32,792 nucleotides of DNA, taken from an uncultured Lachnospiraceae bacterium (GTDB taxonomy: Bacteria > Bacillota > Clostridia > Lachnospirales > Lachnospiraceae). Positions 7,848-17,212 of this stretch are shown here, one piece after another. Position 1 is the first letter of the stretch, and every line of letters starts with the position of its first letter. Made by a program: the position numbers and the translations under genes. Under the pieces are notes generated by a model that was not told the DNA's origin, searched no databases, and saw only the letters and a list, made by a program, of their open reading frames with translations. The DNA is taken from the NCBI GenBank assembly GCA_949155905.1, contig CASCWU010000038.1, positions 1-32,792 on the forward strand, given 5' to 3'.

Positions 7848-9032
7848 TCAGTTTCCGCTACGGTTTAACAGACGCTGCTCCATAGAGGAATATTCCTCCC
7901 CCGAGTAGCTTCGCTGCGGAAAGGCATTGAAACGGTTGTTGTTTTTTGGCACGGCTCTGGAAAAGCTTTCGGTTTTATTGGCAGCCGTTCGCGCCACAGT
8001 TTGGCTGTGTATCTGGTCAGCTCGTAAAATATCCTGCTTGGTAGCGATACCCTTTTTATGCCAGTTTTCCAGGATACGGTCGGCGTATTTAAAGTCCGGA
8101 CGCTGTGTCGAAAGCAAAGAGCGGCTGCATGCTTCCTCTATCATATCAGCAGAAAAGCCGAATTTCTTTGCCCAACGGTCAATATAGTTCTGCTCGGCTG
8201 CTCCCGGCATTCGGTTCATGCCAAACGCCCGGACAACGGCCTGGTAGTGTGCATTGTATTTAAGCGAAGAGGTTTCTGCCTGTTCTACAGTGCGGATGCC
8301 CTCCTGCGCCCAGTTCAGCGCTACCTTTTCGATATAAGACGGGCTTTTTTTATCGCGGGAAGCGCAGTATTCATATAAATATAAAATCAAATCAGCCGGG
8401 AAGCCGGCGCTTTCATACAGATAAATGATCAACTGGATATCAGCCGGATTTAACAGGCGTTCCAAATACCGTTCCGCGATGCTCATGACCCATTTGACCT
8501 CCTCGTTGGAGGAAAGTTTTTCGATCTGTGACTTGGAGTAGGTCGGAATTTCCAAATCAGCCTGCTTTTGTTCCGCAGCGGCGTCCATAAAACCGGCGGA
8601 CGGCTCTTTGGCGGACGGAGCGCTTTGCAGGATAGCGGCAGAGTCCGGTTTTTTGATCACTGGAATATCTATGACGGGAACGTTCATGACCGGTACCTCT
8701 ACGACAGAGGCATGCTTGGCGCTGCTCTGATTCAAAAGGACAATTCCGGTAATGTCACCCTCGTTGCCTTCTTCCCCGGCACGGGCAGCTTGCAGCAGGC
8801 CGTATTGCTCTAGCCAGGCAATTGATCGCAGGATATCCCCCTCCGTATCCCCCAAGGAAGCTGCAATAGAAGAGACGGACAGATCGGTACTGTCCGGCAT
8901 AGAGAGCTGACGCAGCAGATAGAGATAGGTTTTTACGCAAGTGCCGTTTGCATGAGGCATAAAGTGATCGATAAACTGGTTGGATATGACGGTGACACCA
9001 CAATCTCCGTTGCTTGAAATTGCTATTCCCAT
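7848..9032 (-). CDS. DnaD/DnaB-family replication initiation protein
   Basis: The 394-residue protein works with the DnaI-like loader at origin melting and helicase loading. The N-terminal part is winged-helix-like (FMPHANGTCVKTYLYLLRQLS...SIAASLGDTEGDILRSIAWLEQYGLL). After a variable Pro/Ala-rich linker come two tandem DnaB_2/DnaD C-terminal domains, each ending in the YxxxIxxxW motif: YIEKVALNW and YADRILENW. I set the start at ATG 9032, with an AAAGGGGA ribosome binding site. The open frame extends upstream to 9269, but that extension only translates the DnaA-box region. The operon is led by this gene, and the DnaA boxes upstream of it suggest DnaA control. Confidence 0.88.
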   Translation of the reverse strand: MGIAISSNGDCGVTVISNQFIDHFMPHANGTCVKTYLYLLRQLSMPDSTDLSVSSIAASLGDTEGDILRSIAWLEQYGLLQAARAGEEGNEGDITGIVLLNQSSAKHASVVEVPVMNVPVIDIPVIKKPDSAAILQSAPSAKEPSAGFMDAAAEQKQADLEIPTYSKSQIEKLSSNEEVKWVMSIAERYLERLLNPADIQLIIYLYESAGFPADLILYLYEYCASRDKKSPSYIEKVALNWAQEGIRTVEQAETSSLKYNAHYQAVVRAFGMNRMPGAAEQNYIDRWAKKFGFSADMIEEACSRSLLSTQRPDFKYADRILENWHKKGIATKQDILRADQIHSQTVARTAANKTESFSRAVPKNNNRFNAFPQRSYSGEEYSSMEQRLLNRSGN

Positions 9033-9080
9033 GATAGATTCCCCTTTTCTGATTTGGATACCTGTTTCGTGTGCTTCTTG

Positions 9081-9108
9081 AGTATAGCACAGTTTGTTCC
9101 GTTTGAAA
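9081..9108 (-). promoter_or_regulatory. Candidate extended -10 promoter of the dnaD-dnaI operon
   Basis: The minus strand reads TGCTATACT (9089-9081), an extended -10, with a weak -35-like TTTCAA (9108-9103) 16 bp upstream. The start codon lies about 50 bp downstream. The DnaA-box run at 9136-9162 sits just upstream of this promoter. Confidence 0.55.
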
Positions 9109-9135
9109 ATAGGGGGAAAAGCGCGTGGATGAAAT

Positions 9136-9162
9136 TGTGGATAGTGTGGATAATGTGGATAA
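9136..9162. promoter_or_regulatory. Three abutting DnaA boxes upstream of the dnaD-like gene
   Basis: TGTGGATAG (9136-9144), TGTGGATAA (9145-9153) and TGTGGATAA (9154-9162) follow one another with no spacer. The last two match the consensus DnaA box TTATCCACA perfectly on the complementary strand; the first has one mismatch. A weaker CGTGGATGA lies at 9124. Their position beside the replication-initiation operon suggests DnaA feedback control. Confidence 0.8.
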
Positions 9163-9298
9163 CAGGACAAGCCAGGAGAGAAAAAAACAAAATTTGTCGA
9201 GAAAACGCACATTTTAAGCCAAAAGGTAGAAATCTGCTCTATTCCTGTAGAAAAAGTGGATCTGCACAAAGAAATCCACAGCCTATTCCAAAAAGCAG

Positions 9299-9328
9299 TG
9301 TTGATAAGGCTGTGGATAATGTGGATAA
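9299..9328. promoter_or_regulatory. Second DnaA-box group abutting the murC stop codon
   Basis: TGTGGATAA occurs at 9311-9319 and again, abutting, at 9320-9328, immediately before the murC stop codon (9329-9331). TGTTGATAA, one mismatch, is at 9299-9307, and TTATCAACA (9382-9390) lies just inside murC. With the first group this makes four perfect and three one-mismatch boxes in about 255 bp. Confidence 0.8.
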
Positions 9329-10810
9329 CTATAGCTGTAGAAAATTTTCTCCAATGTTTACAACGTCTCCTGCTCCCATAGTTATCAACAGGTCGCCGTT
9401 GGTACAGTTGTGTATTAAAAAATTTTCGATTTCTTCAAAATTTTTAAAATAATAGGCCTCTACGCCCCTTTCCGTCAGCTTAGCCAGCAGATCGGCAGAG
9501 GAAATGTCCCCCGGATCGGCTTCTCTGGCAGCATAGATATCGGTCAGAACTACCTTATCGGCATGGGAAAGCGCCTCGGCAAAATCATTTAGCAGAAGGC
9601 GGGTGCGGGAATACGTATGAGGCTGAAAGACGCACCAGATTTGATGGTAGTTGCCCTGTCTGGCAGAGGCCAGAGTTGCCGTTACCTCGGTCGGGTGATG
9701 CGCGTAGTCGTCGATTACCGTGACGCCCTTTCGGATGCCCTTGTTCTGGAAGCGGCGATCCGTACCATGAAAGGATTTGAGAGCGGAGGCAATTTCGGAG
9801 AGGGTGATTGGGTTCGCAGGAGGAAGGCCGGCAGACGTAAGGTATGGGGAGGCAGCGGCATCAGCGGCAACCAGATCCGTATCAGCGGCCGCCTCAGGTA
9901 CTGGCCGATATTCCAGGGCAGCAGCTATGGCAGCGAGGGAATTGGAAATGTTGTGCCTGCCGACTACGCCCAGCTCAATCCGGCCGGCCGACTTGCCGCG
10001 GATCGAAAGTGTATAGCTGCCGTGTCCGGCTTCATCAAAGCGGATATCTTCTGCCATATAGTCAAACGGGCCACCCGCAAGACCATAAGTGACAGCTCGG
10101 ACAGGAAGCCCGGCATAGAGCGCCTGATAGTCCGGGATTTCTCCGTTGATTACCAGAAGGCCGTCTTTTGGCAGCAGCCCCAAAAAGGTAGTAAAGGACT
10201 CCCGGATTTGTTTAATGCCGGAAAAGAAATCCAAATGGTCGGCCTCGACATTTAAAACCAGGGCAGTGGTCGGCCGAAAATGGTGGAAGCTGTTTGTATA
10301 TTCACAGGCTTCCATGATAAAATGTCCGGAGGCGCCGATTCGGAGATTGCTGTCTATCTCCGGCAGAGTCCCGCCTAACGTGATGGTCGGATCGAGCGCG
10401 GCGTTTAAATAGATACAGGAGAGCATTGCCGTAGTGGTCGTTTTGCCGTGTGTACCGGAGACTGCTATCGCATTCGGATAGTGACTCATAATCTGTCCGA
10501 GCAGGGTGGCACGATCCATCAGAGGAAGCCCTGTGGCCTTGGCAGCGGCAAATTCCGGGTTGTCTGGATGAATGGCGGCTGTATAGACGACCAGATCGAT
10601 TCCCGGAACGATATGTTCGGCACGCTGACCATATACGACATGGATTCCAAGCTCCTCCAGGTGACGGGTATAGCTGCTTTCTTTGGCATCAGAGCCGGAA
10701 ACGGAAAATCCTCTCGTAAAAAGAAGCTCGGCCAATCCGCTCATACTGACACCGCCAATCCCGATAAAATAGACGGACATTGGCTTGTGAAAATCAATTT
10801 GAACCTTCAT
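9329..10810 (-). CDS. murC: UDP-N-acetylmuramate--L-alanine ligase
   Basis: The enzyme adds L-Ala to UDP-MurNAc in the cytoplasm, using ATP, as the first peptide step of peptidoglycan synthesis. The N-terminal Rossmann motif GIGGVSMSGLAELL, the ATP loop SGTHGKTTTT (about residue 117) and the C-terminal DDYAHHPTEV and FQPHTYSRT motifs are all typical of MurC. The protein is about 493 residues, longer than the usual 450-460. The excess is an Ala/Asp/Pro-rich insert around residues 300-335. The ATG at 10810 is preferred: the GTG at 10819 lies only 1 nt from the AGGA. Transcribed divergently from spoVG, away from its sporulation neighbours. Confidence 0.95.
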   Translation of the reverse strand: MKVQIDFHKPMSVYFIGIGGVSMSGLAELLFTRGFSVSGSDAKESSYTRHLEELGIHVVYGQRAEHIVPGIDLVVYTAAIHPDNPEFAAAKATGLPLMDRATLLGQIMSHYPNAIAVSGTHGKTTTTAMLSCIYLNAALDPTITLGGTLPEIDSNLRIGASGHFIMEACEYTNSFHHFRPTTALVLNVEADHLDFFSGIKQIRESFTTFLGLLPKDGLLVINGEIPDYQALYAGLPVRAVTYGLAGGPFDYMAEDIRFDEAGHGSYTLSIRGKSAGRIELGVVGRHNISNSLAAIAAALEYRPVPEAAADTDLVAADAAASPYLTSAGLPPANPITLSEIASALKSFHGTDRRFQNKGIRKGVTVIDDYAHHPTEVTATLASARQGNYHQIWCVFQPHTYSRTRLLLNDFAEALSHADKVVLTDIYAAREADPGDISSADLLAKLTERGVEAYYFKNFEEIENFLIHNCTNGDLLITMGAGDVVNIGENFLQL

Positions 10811-10849
10811 TTTTTCCACATCCTATTCTGTTTTAAAATTTTTATTATA

Positions 10850-10858
10850 ATTATAGCA
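10850..10858 (-). promoter_or_regulatory. Candidate extended -10 of the murC promoter
   Basis: The minus strand reads TGCTATAAT (10858-10850), a perfect extended -10, 40 bp before the murC ATG. No good -35 is seen. It lies next to a short inverted repeat, GCATA/TATGC. Confidence 0.6.
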
Positions 10859-10898
10859 TATTTCTATGCAAATTTCTATTTCATTTTTCCAAAAGGTG

Positions 10899-10907
10899 TG
10901 TTATAAT
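10899..10907 (+). promoter_or_regulatory. Candidate extended -10 of the spoVG promoter
   Basis: TGTTATAAT is a perfect extended -10 about 78 bp before the spoVG ATG. No sigma-H-type motif, as found upstream of B. subtilis spoVG, is evident. Confidence 0.55.
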
Positions 10908-10984
10908 AAAGACAGACGGGCAAGGTTTGGGGCATTGCACCGTCGATACACAATTTATTTACCTAACTTAAAGGGGGTCGCAGC

Positions 10985-11284
10985 ATGAATATCACTGACG
11001 TCAGAGTACGGAAAGTGGCAAAGGAGAGCAAGATGAAGGCCGTAGTATCTATTACCATTGATAATGAATTCGTCGTTCATGATATCAAGGTAATCGAAGG
11101 CGACAAGGGGCTCTTCATCGCTATGCCAAGCAGGAAGGCGGGAGACGGTGAATATCGGGACATTGCTCACCCGATAAATTCCGACACCCGTGAGAAGATT
11201 CAGAAAATCGTTCTGGAGCGTTATGAGACCGCGGTACTTGAGAGCGAGAATGATGATGAATTTTTGCGGGAGGCCGTGGGATAA
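10985..11284 (+). CDS. spoVG: SpoVG, RNA-binding regulator
   Basis: The 99-residue protein starts [20 protein letters not shown] and has the SpoVG core: [39 protein letters not shown], and a C-terminal helix [13 protein letters not shown]. SpoVG was named from a stage V sporulation defect in B. subtilis and is a small, dimeric nucleic-acid-binding regulator that modulates translation and transcription of diverse genes. It has a strong AAAGGGGG ribosome binding site, its own promoter region, and a terminator before pth, so it appears monocistronic. Confidence 0.96.
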   Translation: MNITDVRVRKVAKESKMKAVVSITIDNEFVVHDIKVIEGDKGLFIAMPSRKAGDGEYRDIAHPINSDTREKIQKIVLERYETAVLESENDDEFLREAVG

Positions 11285-11305
11285 GAAATATCGTACAAGC
11301 CGAAG

Positions 11306-11338
11306 AAAAGAGGGTGTCAGAGGATGCCCTCTTTCCTT
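11306..11338 (+). terminator. Rho-independent terminator of spoVG
   Basis: AAAGAGGG (11307-11314) pairs with CCCTCTTT (11327-11334), extended inward by two wobble and two Watson-Crick pairs, followed by CCTTAAC. It separates spoVG from pth. Confidence 0.7.
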
Positions 11339-11360
11339 AACTTGTGGAATGTGAGGAATT

Positions 11361-11921
11361 ATGTATATCATTGCAGGACTTGGGAATCCGGGGACGCGTT
11401 ATGCAGGGACGAGGCATAACATTGGCTTTGATGCGGTGACGCATTTATCAGATCGCTACGGCATCCGCCTTAGCAGGACGGAGCAGAAGGCACTTTGCGG
11501 CAGCGGGCAGATAGAGGGGCAAAGGGTGCTTCTGGTGCAGCCGCAGACGTTTATGAATTTGAGTGGGACAAGCATCCGCGCATTGGTGGATTATTATAAA
11601 ATCGATCCAGAGGAGGAGCTGATCGTGATATATGACGATGTCAGCTTAGAGCCGGGGAAGCTCCGTGTTCGTGTAAAGGGGAGCGCCGGAGGGCATAACG
11701 GGATCAAAAATATCATAGAACAGTTAGGAACGCAGGTATTTTCAAGGATAAAGATCGGCGTAGGAGAGAAGCCGGAGGGCTGGGATTTGGCAGACTATGT
11801 GCTGTCGAGGTTTCCGGCGGACACAGAGCCGGTGATGCGGGAGGCGCTTGCACGGGCGGCCGAGGCGGTCGGCTACCTCCTGACAGAAGGAGCGGCATCT
11901 GCCATGAATAAAATCAATTAA
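11361..11921 (+). CDS. pth: Peptidyl-tRNA hydrolase
   Basis: The enzyme hydrolyses peptidyl-tRNA released from stalled ribosomes, recycling tRNA. The 186-residue protein has the diagnostic N-terminus IIAGLGNPGTRYAGTRHNIG with N9 and catalytic H19, the loop PQTFMNLSG with N66, the acidic YDDVS (D92/D93), and GSAGGHNGIKNII. Length is standard. It is followed by mfd after 14 bp, an operon pairing conserved with B. subtilis (spoVC-mfd). Confidence 0.97.
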   Translation: MYIIAGLGNPGTRYAGTRHNIGFDAVTHLSDRYGIRLSRTEQKALCGSGQIEGQRVLLVQPQTFMNLSGTSIRALVDYYKIDPEEELIVIYDDVSLEPGKLRVRVKGSAGGHNGIKNIIEQLGTQVFSRIKIGVGEKPEGWDLADYVLSRFPADTEPVMREALARAAEAVGYLLTEGAASAMNKIN

Positions 11922-11935
11922 GGGAGGAAGGACGG

Positions 11936-14900
11936 ATGCGAACCTTTACGGCGCCTCTGCAGGAGTTAAATGAATACAGCGGAATAGCTTCCTGTCTCAA
12001 GCGTGGGGAAACACCTGTTTTAGCCACTGGCTGCATAGATTCCCAAAAGTGCCATTTGATGAGCGGGATAGGAGAGGAACTGGGCGCTAAGGTGCGGGTG
12101 ATTGTCACCCACAATGAATTAAAGGCCAAAGAGATTTATGAGGACTATAAGCTTTATGACCGGGAGGTATGCTTTTATCCGGCCAAAGACATTATGTTTT
12201 TTTCGGCGGATCTCCATGGCAATGCGATTGTCAGGGATCGACTCAAAACGATTCGGAGACTGTTAGAGCAGAGGTCAGGCCAGTCTGGTGCGGAGGATGG
12301 TTCGGCTCATTCGCTGACGGTCGTTTTGTCGTTAGAGGCGGGAATGGATCGGATTCTTCCGCTTGCTTTTGTTCAGGAGAATCTGGTGACAATCCGTCAG
12401 CAGGAGCAGGTGGATTTGGCAGGGCTTTCTGTGCATCTGGTGCATTTGGGCTATGAAAAGACCGGACAGGTGGAAGGGCCGGGACAGTTTGCCGTGCGGG
12501 GCGGTATCCTGGATATCTTTCCTTTGACGGAGGAGTGTCCTTACCGGATAGAGTTTTGGGATGATGAGGTGGATACGATCCGCAGCTTTGACGTAGCCAG
12601 CCAGCGGTCGATTGAGCCGGTAGAGGAGTTGGTGATCTATCCGGCAGCAGAGATTATATTAGATGAAAAAACACGTGCGGCAGGGATGAAACGCCTGACC
12701 AAAGAAAAAGAAGAGCAGGTAAAGGCACTCCGGCTGCAGATGAAAACGGAGGAGGCGCACAGACTGTCTGAGACGGTCGAGGAATTTCGGGACAATCTGG
12801 AAATTTATAGCGGTTCCTTTGGAATAGAAAGCTATATTCGGTATTTTTATGACAATACCGTTTCTTTTTATGAGTATTTTGATCCGGCGGAGACTGTTTT
12901 TTTCCTGGATGAACCGCTCAGGCTGATGGAAAAGGGCGAGGCGGTGGAGATGGAGTTTCGGGAGAGTATGTCTACCCGTTTGGAGAAGGGCTATATTCTT
13001 CCCGGACAGGCAGATGTCATCTGGGAGTATAAGTCGCTTTTGGCGGATTTGGCCAGGAAACGGACGTTGTTGCTAAGTACCTTAGAGGCCAAGGCAGGTA
13101 TCCTGGCTCCGAAACGGCGCTTTGATCTGACGGTAAAATCAGTCAATTCCTACAACAATAATTTTGCGCTGCTGGTCAAGGATTTGCAGCAATATAAGCG
13201 GAACGGCTTCCGGGTGATTTTAGTATGCGCCTCCCGGACGAGAGCAGAGCGGATCAGCGCGGATCTGCGGGCAGAGGAGTTAAATGCCTTTTTCACCGAG
13301 GATTTGGATCGAGAGGTGCAGAAGGGAGAGATCGTAACGATTTACGGCGGCTTGCACCGGGGCTTTGAGTATCCCTTGATCAAGCTGGTCGTGATTTCGG
13401 AGAGCGATATTTTCGGTGCGGAAAAAAAGAAGCGGAAGAAAAAGCGCGGCACCTATGAGGGAAGGAAGCTGGCGAGCTTTTCCGAGCTGCATGTGGGTGA
13501 CTATGTTGTGCATGAGAACCATGGTCTGGGAATTTACCGGGGGATTGAAAAGATCGAGGTCAATAAGGTGATCAAAGACTATGTCAAGATCGAGTACGGG
13601 GGAGGCGGGGTGCTGTATGTATTGGCGACCGGCTTGGATGTGCTGCAAAAATATGCTGGCTCCGAGGCAAAGAAGCCAAAGCTGAATAAGCTAAATTCCG
13701 TCGAATGGAAAAATACCAAGGCCAAGGTCAAAGGCTCTGTGCGGGAAATCGCCAAGGAACTGGTGGAGTTATACGCAAAGCGCCAGGCGGAAAACGGTTA
13801 TCAGTTCAGCCCGGATACGGTCTGGCAGAGGGAGTTTGAGGAGCTGTTTCCGTATGAGGAGACGGACGATCAGCTTCGTGCTATTGAGGATACGAAGCGG
13901 GATATGGAGAGCCGCAAGATTATGGATCGCCTGATCTGCGGGGACGTTGGCTATGGCAAGACAGAGGTTGCGATCCGGGCGGCGTTTAAGGCAGTTTCCG
14001 ATGGGAAGCAGGTGGTGCTGCTTGTTCCGACTACTATTTTGGCGCAGCAGCATTATAATACCTTTGTTCAGCGGATGAAGGACTTTCCGATTAGTGTAGA
14101 TATGCTTTCCCGTTTTAAGACTGCTGCAGAGCAGAAAAAGATCATTGAGCAGTTAAAAAAGGGGAGCCTTGACATCATCATCGGGACGCATCGGGTGCTG
14201 TCGTCAGATATTCATTTTAAAAGCCTGGGGCTTTTGATTGTCGATGAGGAGCAGCGGTTTGGAGTGGCACACAAGGAAAAGATTAAGCACCTCCGCTCCA
14301 ACATTGACGTACTGACGCTTTCCGCGACGCCGATTCCGCGGACGCTTCATATGAGCCTGGCGGGGATACGGGATATGAGTGTGTTAGAGGAGCCGCCGGT
14401 AGACCGTTTGCCGATTCAGACCTATGTGCTGGAATACAACGAGGAAATCGTGCGGGAGGCGATTAACCGGGAGCTGGTACGGGGTGGCCAGGTTTATTAT
14501 GTATACAACCGTGTCAACGGAATTGATGAAGTAGCCGACCGGATTGCCAGACAGGTTCCGGATGCCAATATATCTTATGCACATGGACAGATGAGTGAGC
14601 GGGATCTGGAGCGGATTATGTTTGAGTTTATCAATGGAGAAATCGACGTGCTTGTTTCAACGACCATTATTGAGACTGGACTGGATATTTCCAACGTCAA
14701 TACGATGATCATAGAGGATGCCGATCAGCTTGGTCTTTCTCAGCTCTATCAGCTTCGCGGACGGGTAGGGCGCAGCAGCCGGACGGCCTATGCGTTTTTG
14801 ATGTATAAGAGGAACAAGATGCTCCGTGAAATCGCAGAAAAGCGTCTGCAGGCAATCAGAGAGTTTACCGAGCTTGGCTCCGGCTTTAAGATCGCCATGC

Positions 14901-15532
14901 GGGATCTGGAAATCCGGGGCGCCGGAAATTTGCTTGGCGCCAGACAGCATGGGCATATGGAGGCAGTCGGCTATGATTTGTACTGCAAGATGCTAAACGA
15001 GGCAGTTCGGGCAATGAAGGGGGAGACAGTGGAGGAGGAAGCCTTTGAAACGATGGTAGATTTTGATATGGATGCCTATATTCCGGCTTCTTATATCAAA
15101 AATGAGGTGCAGAAGCTGGATATGTATAAGCGGGTAGCGGAGATCGAGAGCCGGGAGGAACTGATGGATTTGCAGGACGAGCTGATTGACCGGTTCGGAG
15201 AACTGCCTCAGGCAGTAGAAAATCTTTTGAACATTGCCTTGATCAAGGCGATGGCACACAAGGTATATGTGTCGGATGTCAAATACACAGATCATACGCT
15301 GCGGTTGGTGATGGAACAGGAGGCGAAGCTGGAGGCCGCCAGAATACCAGAGCTGATTGCCCGGTTTTTCGGCAGATTAAAGTTTCGGCCGGGACAGCCG
15401 GTGGAGTTTTTTTATGAATTTCCGGTTGCCGTCAAAAGCAAAGGAAAGCGTCAGGACAATGCGGAGCGTTTCCAGGGAATCCGGCAGCTTTTGGAGGATT
15501 TTACGATGCTTTTGCTGGAAAAAACAGTTTGA
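11936..15532 (+). CDS. mfd: Transcription-repair coupling factor
   Basis: This is an ATP-dependent DNA translocase that removes RNA polymerase stalled at lesions and recruits UvrA. The 1198-residue protein shows the full domain order: UvrB-homology module (residues 1 to about 350, including GGILDIFP), the CarD-like RNA-polymerase interaction domain ([19 protein letters not shown] near 517-535), the RecG-like translocase with Walker [11 protein letters not shown] (about 665-675), DEEQRFG (about 770) and SATPIPRTL, the helicase C domain ([27 protein letters not shown]), and the C-terminal autoinhibitory D7. Start supported by GGGAGGAAGG. No disruption seen. Confidence 0.97.
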   Translation: MRTFTAPLQELNEYSGIASCLKRGETPVLATGCIDSQKCHLMSGIGEELGAKVRVIVTHNELKAKEIYEDYKLYDREVCFYPAKDIMFFSADLHGNAIVRDRLKTIRRLLEQRSGQSGAEDGSAHSLTVVLSLEAGMDRILPLAFVQENLVTIRQQEQVDLAGLSVHLVHLGYEKTGQVEGPGQFAVRGGILDIFPLTEECPYRIEFWDDEVDTIRSFDVASQRSIEPVEELVIYPAAEIILDEKTRAAGMKRLTKEKEEQVKALRLQMKTEEAHRLSETVEEFRDNLEIYSGSFGIESYIRYFYDNTVSFYEYFDPAETVFFLDEPLRLMEKGEAVEMEFRESMSTRLEKGYILPGQADVIWEYKSLLADLARKRTLLLSTLEAKAGILAPKRRFDLTVKSVNSYNNNFALLVKDLQQYKRNGFRVILVCASRTRAERISADLRAEELNAFFTEDLDREVQKGEIVTIYGGLHRGFEYPLIKLVVISESDIFGAEKKKRKKKRGTYEGRKLASFSELHVGDYVVHENHGLGIYRGIEKIEVNKVIKDYVKIEYGGGGVLYVLATGLDVLQKYAGSEAKKPKLNKLNSVEWKNTKAKVKGSVREIAKELVELYAKRQAENGYQFSPDTVWQREFEELFPYEETDDQLRAIEDTKRDMESRKIMDRLICGDVGYGKTEVAIRAAFKAVSDGKQVVLLVPTTILAQQHYNTFVQRMKDFPISVDMLSRFKTAAEQKKIIEQLKKGSLDIIIGTHRVLSSDIHFKSLGLLIVDEEQRFGVAHKEKIKHLRSNIDVLTLSATPIPRTLHMSLAGIRDMSVLEEPPVDRLPIQTYVLEYNEEIVREAINRELVRGGQVYYVYNRVNGIDEVADRIARQVPDANISYAHGQMSERDLERIMFEFINGEIDVLVSTTIIETGLDISNVNTMIIEDADQLGLSQLYQLRGRVGRSSRTAYAFLMYKRNKMLREIAEKRLQAIREFTELGSGFKIAMRDLEIRGAGNLLGARQHGHMEAVGYDLYCKMLNEAVRAMKGETVEEEAFETMVDFDMDAYIPASYIKNEVQKLDMYKRVAEIESREELMDLQDELIDRFGELPQAVENLLNIALIKAMAHKVYVSDVKYTDHTLRLVMEQEAKLEAARIPELIARFFGRLKFRPGQPVEFFYEFPVAVKSKGKRQDNAERFQGIRQLLEDFTMLLLEKTV

Positions 15533-15562
15533 ATTTTTTATACAATAGAAATAAGGTGAGGT

Positions 15563-16615
15563 ATGATAGAACAGAAAAAAAGGTATTGGATTGGGGCGCT
15601 GGTCGTGCTGCTGATAGCCGGCGTCGTCGGGGGATTTTTCTGGTGGCAGAAGGGAAATGGTACGGAAAGCGCCGGGCTGACAGGAGAGGGCGGCGCATCC
15701 TTCGCGGAGGATGTGGTTATCCAGGTAGGGGAAAAGAAGGTGACAAGGGAAGAAATCATGTTTTATGTGCTTTGTGTCCGCGAGCAGTACGAGGGGTATT
15801 TTGGGAGCGAGGTCTGGACCGTGGATTTTGGTAACGGAAAAACCTTTGCGGATATGTGTAAGGAGGATATTTTAAACGAAATCGTACAACTGAAGATTAT
15901 TACTTCTATGGCGGAGTCGCAGGGGGTACTGGTGACAGAGGATGAGGCGGATGAGATAGCGGATACCGTGCGGGAGCAGATGGAGGAGATTTCGGACTAT
16001 GATATCTTACGTTACCACATTGATACGGAGCTGTTAGAAAGTATTTATCATGATAATTATTTAAGCTCTAAAATGTTTGATGTAATTACCAGCGATGTGG
16101 ATACGATGGTATCGGATGAAGAGGCAAGACAGGCAGAGTTTCAGGTATTGGCGCTGCTGACAAATGGTACAGACAAAAACCGGAATGAAATCGCTATGAG
16201 CGAAGAGGAACGGGAGGCTCTTAGAGAAAAGGCAAAGGAGCTGTGGGAACAGGCAGACGGAGGCGCCGATTTTGAATCTCTGGCAACGGTACACTCCGAT
16301 CTGGCAGAGACTTCTTTTATTATCGGGCGCGGAGCCTGGAAGGAGGAATACGACCAGGCAATTTTTGACGAGGCGGCCTTTTCTTTAAAAACCGGGGAAA
16401 TCAGCCAGGTGGTAGACGGACCGCACGGCTTTTATATCATTCGCTGCGTCAATGAGATGGATGAGGATGCTACCGCCCAGGCGAAGGAGGCCATCATCAA
16501 CGAGCGCCAGGATACGACCTTTCGTAAGCTGTATGCGGAATGGGCCAAGGAGTTTGAGGTGATAGTAGATGAGAAAAAATGGGAGGAGATTACCTTTGAG
16601 GATCCGGAGGAATAA
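15563..16615 (+). CDS. Membrane-anchored parvulin-type peptidyl-prolyl isomerase (PrsA/SurA-like)
   Basis: The 350-residue protein has an N-terminal transmembrane anchor (residues about 8-28) without a lipobox Cys. It then has a SurA/PrsA-like helical region (KKVTREEIMFYVLCVREQYE...DILNEIVQLKII) and a PpiC rotamase domain (about residues 185-310) ending IFDEAAFSLKTGEISQVV and GPHGFYIIRC. It should assist folding of exported proteins on the outer face of the membrane. It begins 30 bp after mfd and likely shares its transcript; a terminator hairpin follows. Confidence 0.88.
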   Translation: MIEQKKRYWIGALVVLLIAGVVGGFFWWQKGNGTESAGLTGEGGASFAEDVVIQVGEKKVTREEIMFYVLCVREQYEGYFGSEVWTVDFGNGKTFADMCKEDILNEIVQLKIITSMAESQGVLVTEDEADEIADTVREQMEEISDYDILRYHIDTELLESIYHDNYLSSKMFDVITSDVDTMVSDEEARQAEFQVLALLTNGTDKNRNEIAMSEEEREALREKAKELWEQADGGADFESLATVHSDLAETSFIIGRGAWKEEYDQAIFDEAAFSLKTGEISQVVDGPHGFYIIRCVNEMDEDATAQAKEAIINERQDTTFRKLYAEWAKEFEVIVDEKKWEEITFEDPEE

Positions 16616-16622
16616 AGAAGGA

Positions 16623-16680
16623 TCTCCGGCTATCCAACCATTGTTTTGGCAGGACGCCGGAGAGCTTTAGAGGAATTTTT
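16623..16680. terminator. Terminator between convergent genes
   Basis: TCTCCGGC (16623-16630) pairs with GCCGGAGA (16656-16663) across a 25-nt loop that contains an inner CCAA/TTGG pair. A T-run follows at 16675-16680, inside the end of the convergent gene. It ends the mfd-foldase transcript. Confidence 0.6.
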
Positions 16681-17095
16681 TCATTTCTTCGATGTTTTTC
16701 TCTTCGGTTTTCAGCAGCTTTTGGGCAAGAGAAGTGACAGAACGGTCGTGGCCATGGTAGGCATTGAGCTGTTTGGTCAGGTTCGTGGTTCCCATTGTGC
16801 TGCCCTGAACCATGATCTCTGCGAGGCGGGAAGCGCTGCGGTCTGTCATACTTTTTAAGCTGCTGGTCATATCTGACATAAGCTTGGCAGTAACGGAAAT
16901 GCCCTGAGGCGTTTGACCTGCCCGTGTCAGCAGGGAAGCAGCCTCTGCCTTGACATCCTCGTATTCCCTAAGCTGGCTTGTCAGGGCGGAGGTAAAAGCG
17001 CTGTCGTCAGACAGGCTGATCATATGGCGGATGCTGTCGATTCCCATCACGGAGCCCTGGTGAATGTGTTGTAATAAATTGATTTCTGGTGTCAT
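16667..17095 (-). CDS. Unrecognised small all-helical protein (four-helix-bundle pattern)
   Basis: The product has 142 residues from the ATG at 17095, chosen because an AAGGGAG lies 7 nt upstream; the in-frame ATG at 17128 lacks one. The sequence (INLLQHIHQGSVMGIDSIRHM, LTSQLREYEDVKAEAASLL, KLMSDMTSSLKSMTDRSASRLAEIMVQGSTMG, SLAQKLLKTEEKNIEEMKKFL) is a run of amphipathic helices without signal or membrane segment. It resembles ferritin-like or DUF2383-type bundles and small Clostridia proteins of unknown function. I cannot assign a role. It is the only minus-strand gene between mfd-foldase and truA. Confidence 0.7.
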   Translation of the reverse strand: MTPEINLLQHIHQGSVMGIDSIRHMISLSDDSAFTSALTSQLREYEDVKAEAASLLTRAGQTPQGISVTAKLMSDMTSSLKSMTDRSASRLAEIMVQGSTMGTTNLTKQLNAYHGHDRSVTSLAQKLLKTEEKNIEEMKKFL

Positions 17096-17212
17096 AAAAA
17101 AACTCCCTTTCGTGATTTCCTGTTGCATGTTTTAATAATAAAACCTGTTTTTAGGATAAACGAAACGGGAGTTTTTATACATAGGAGCAGGTTGTGAAAG
17201 GGAGGAAGCAGA

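Noticed and set aside
9033-9269. N-terminal extension of the DnaD-like protein to 9269
   Set aside because: It only translates the DnaA-box and promoter region (HYPHYPQ-like repeats). The ATG at 9032 has a proper ribosome binding site and family-like N-terminus.
9033-9328. Chromosomal oriC
   Set aside because: DnaA boxes are present, but dnaA/dnaN are not adjacent and no clear AT-rich unwinding element was seen. It is kept only as a DnaA-binding region.
9617-10255. 212-codon ORF antisense to murC
   Set aside because: Shadow frame over a conserved gene; no recognisable protein features.
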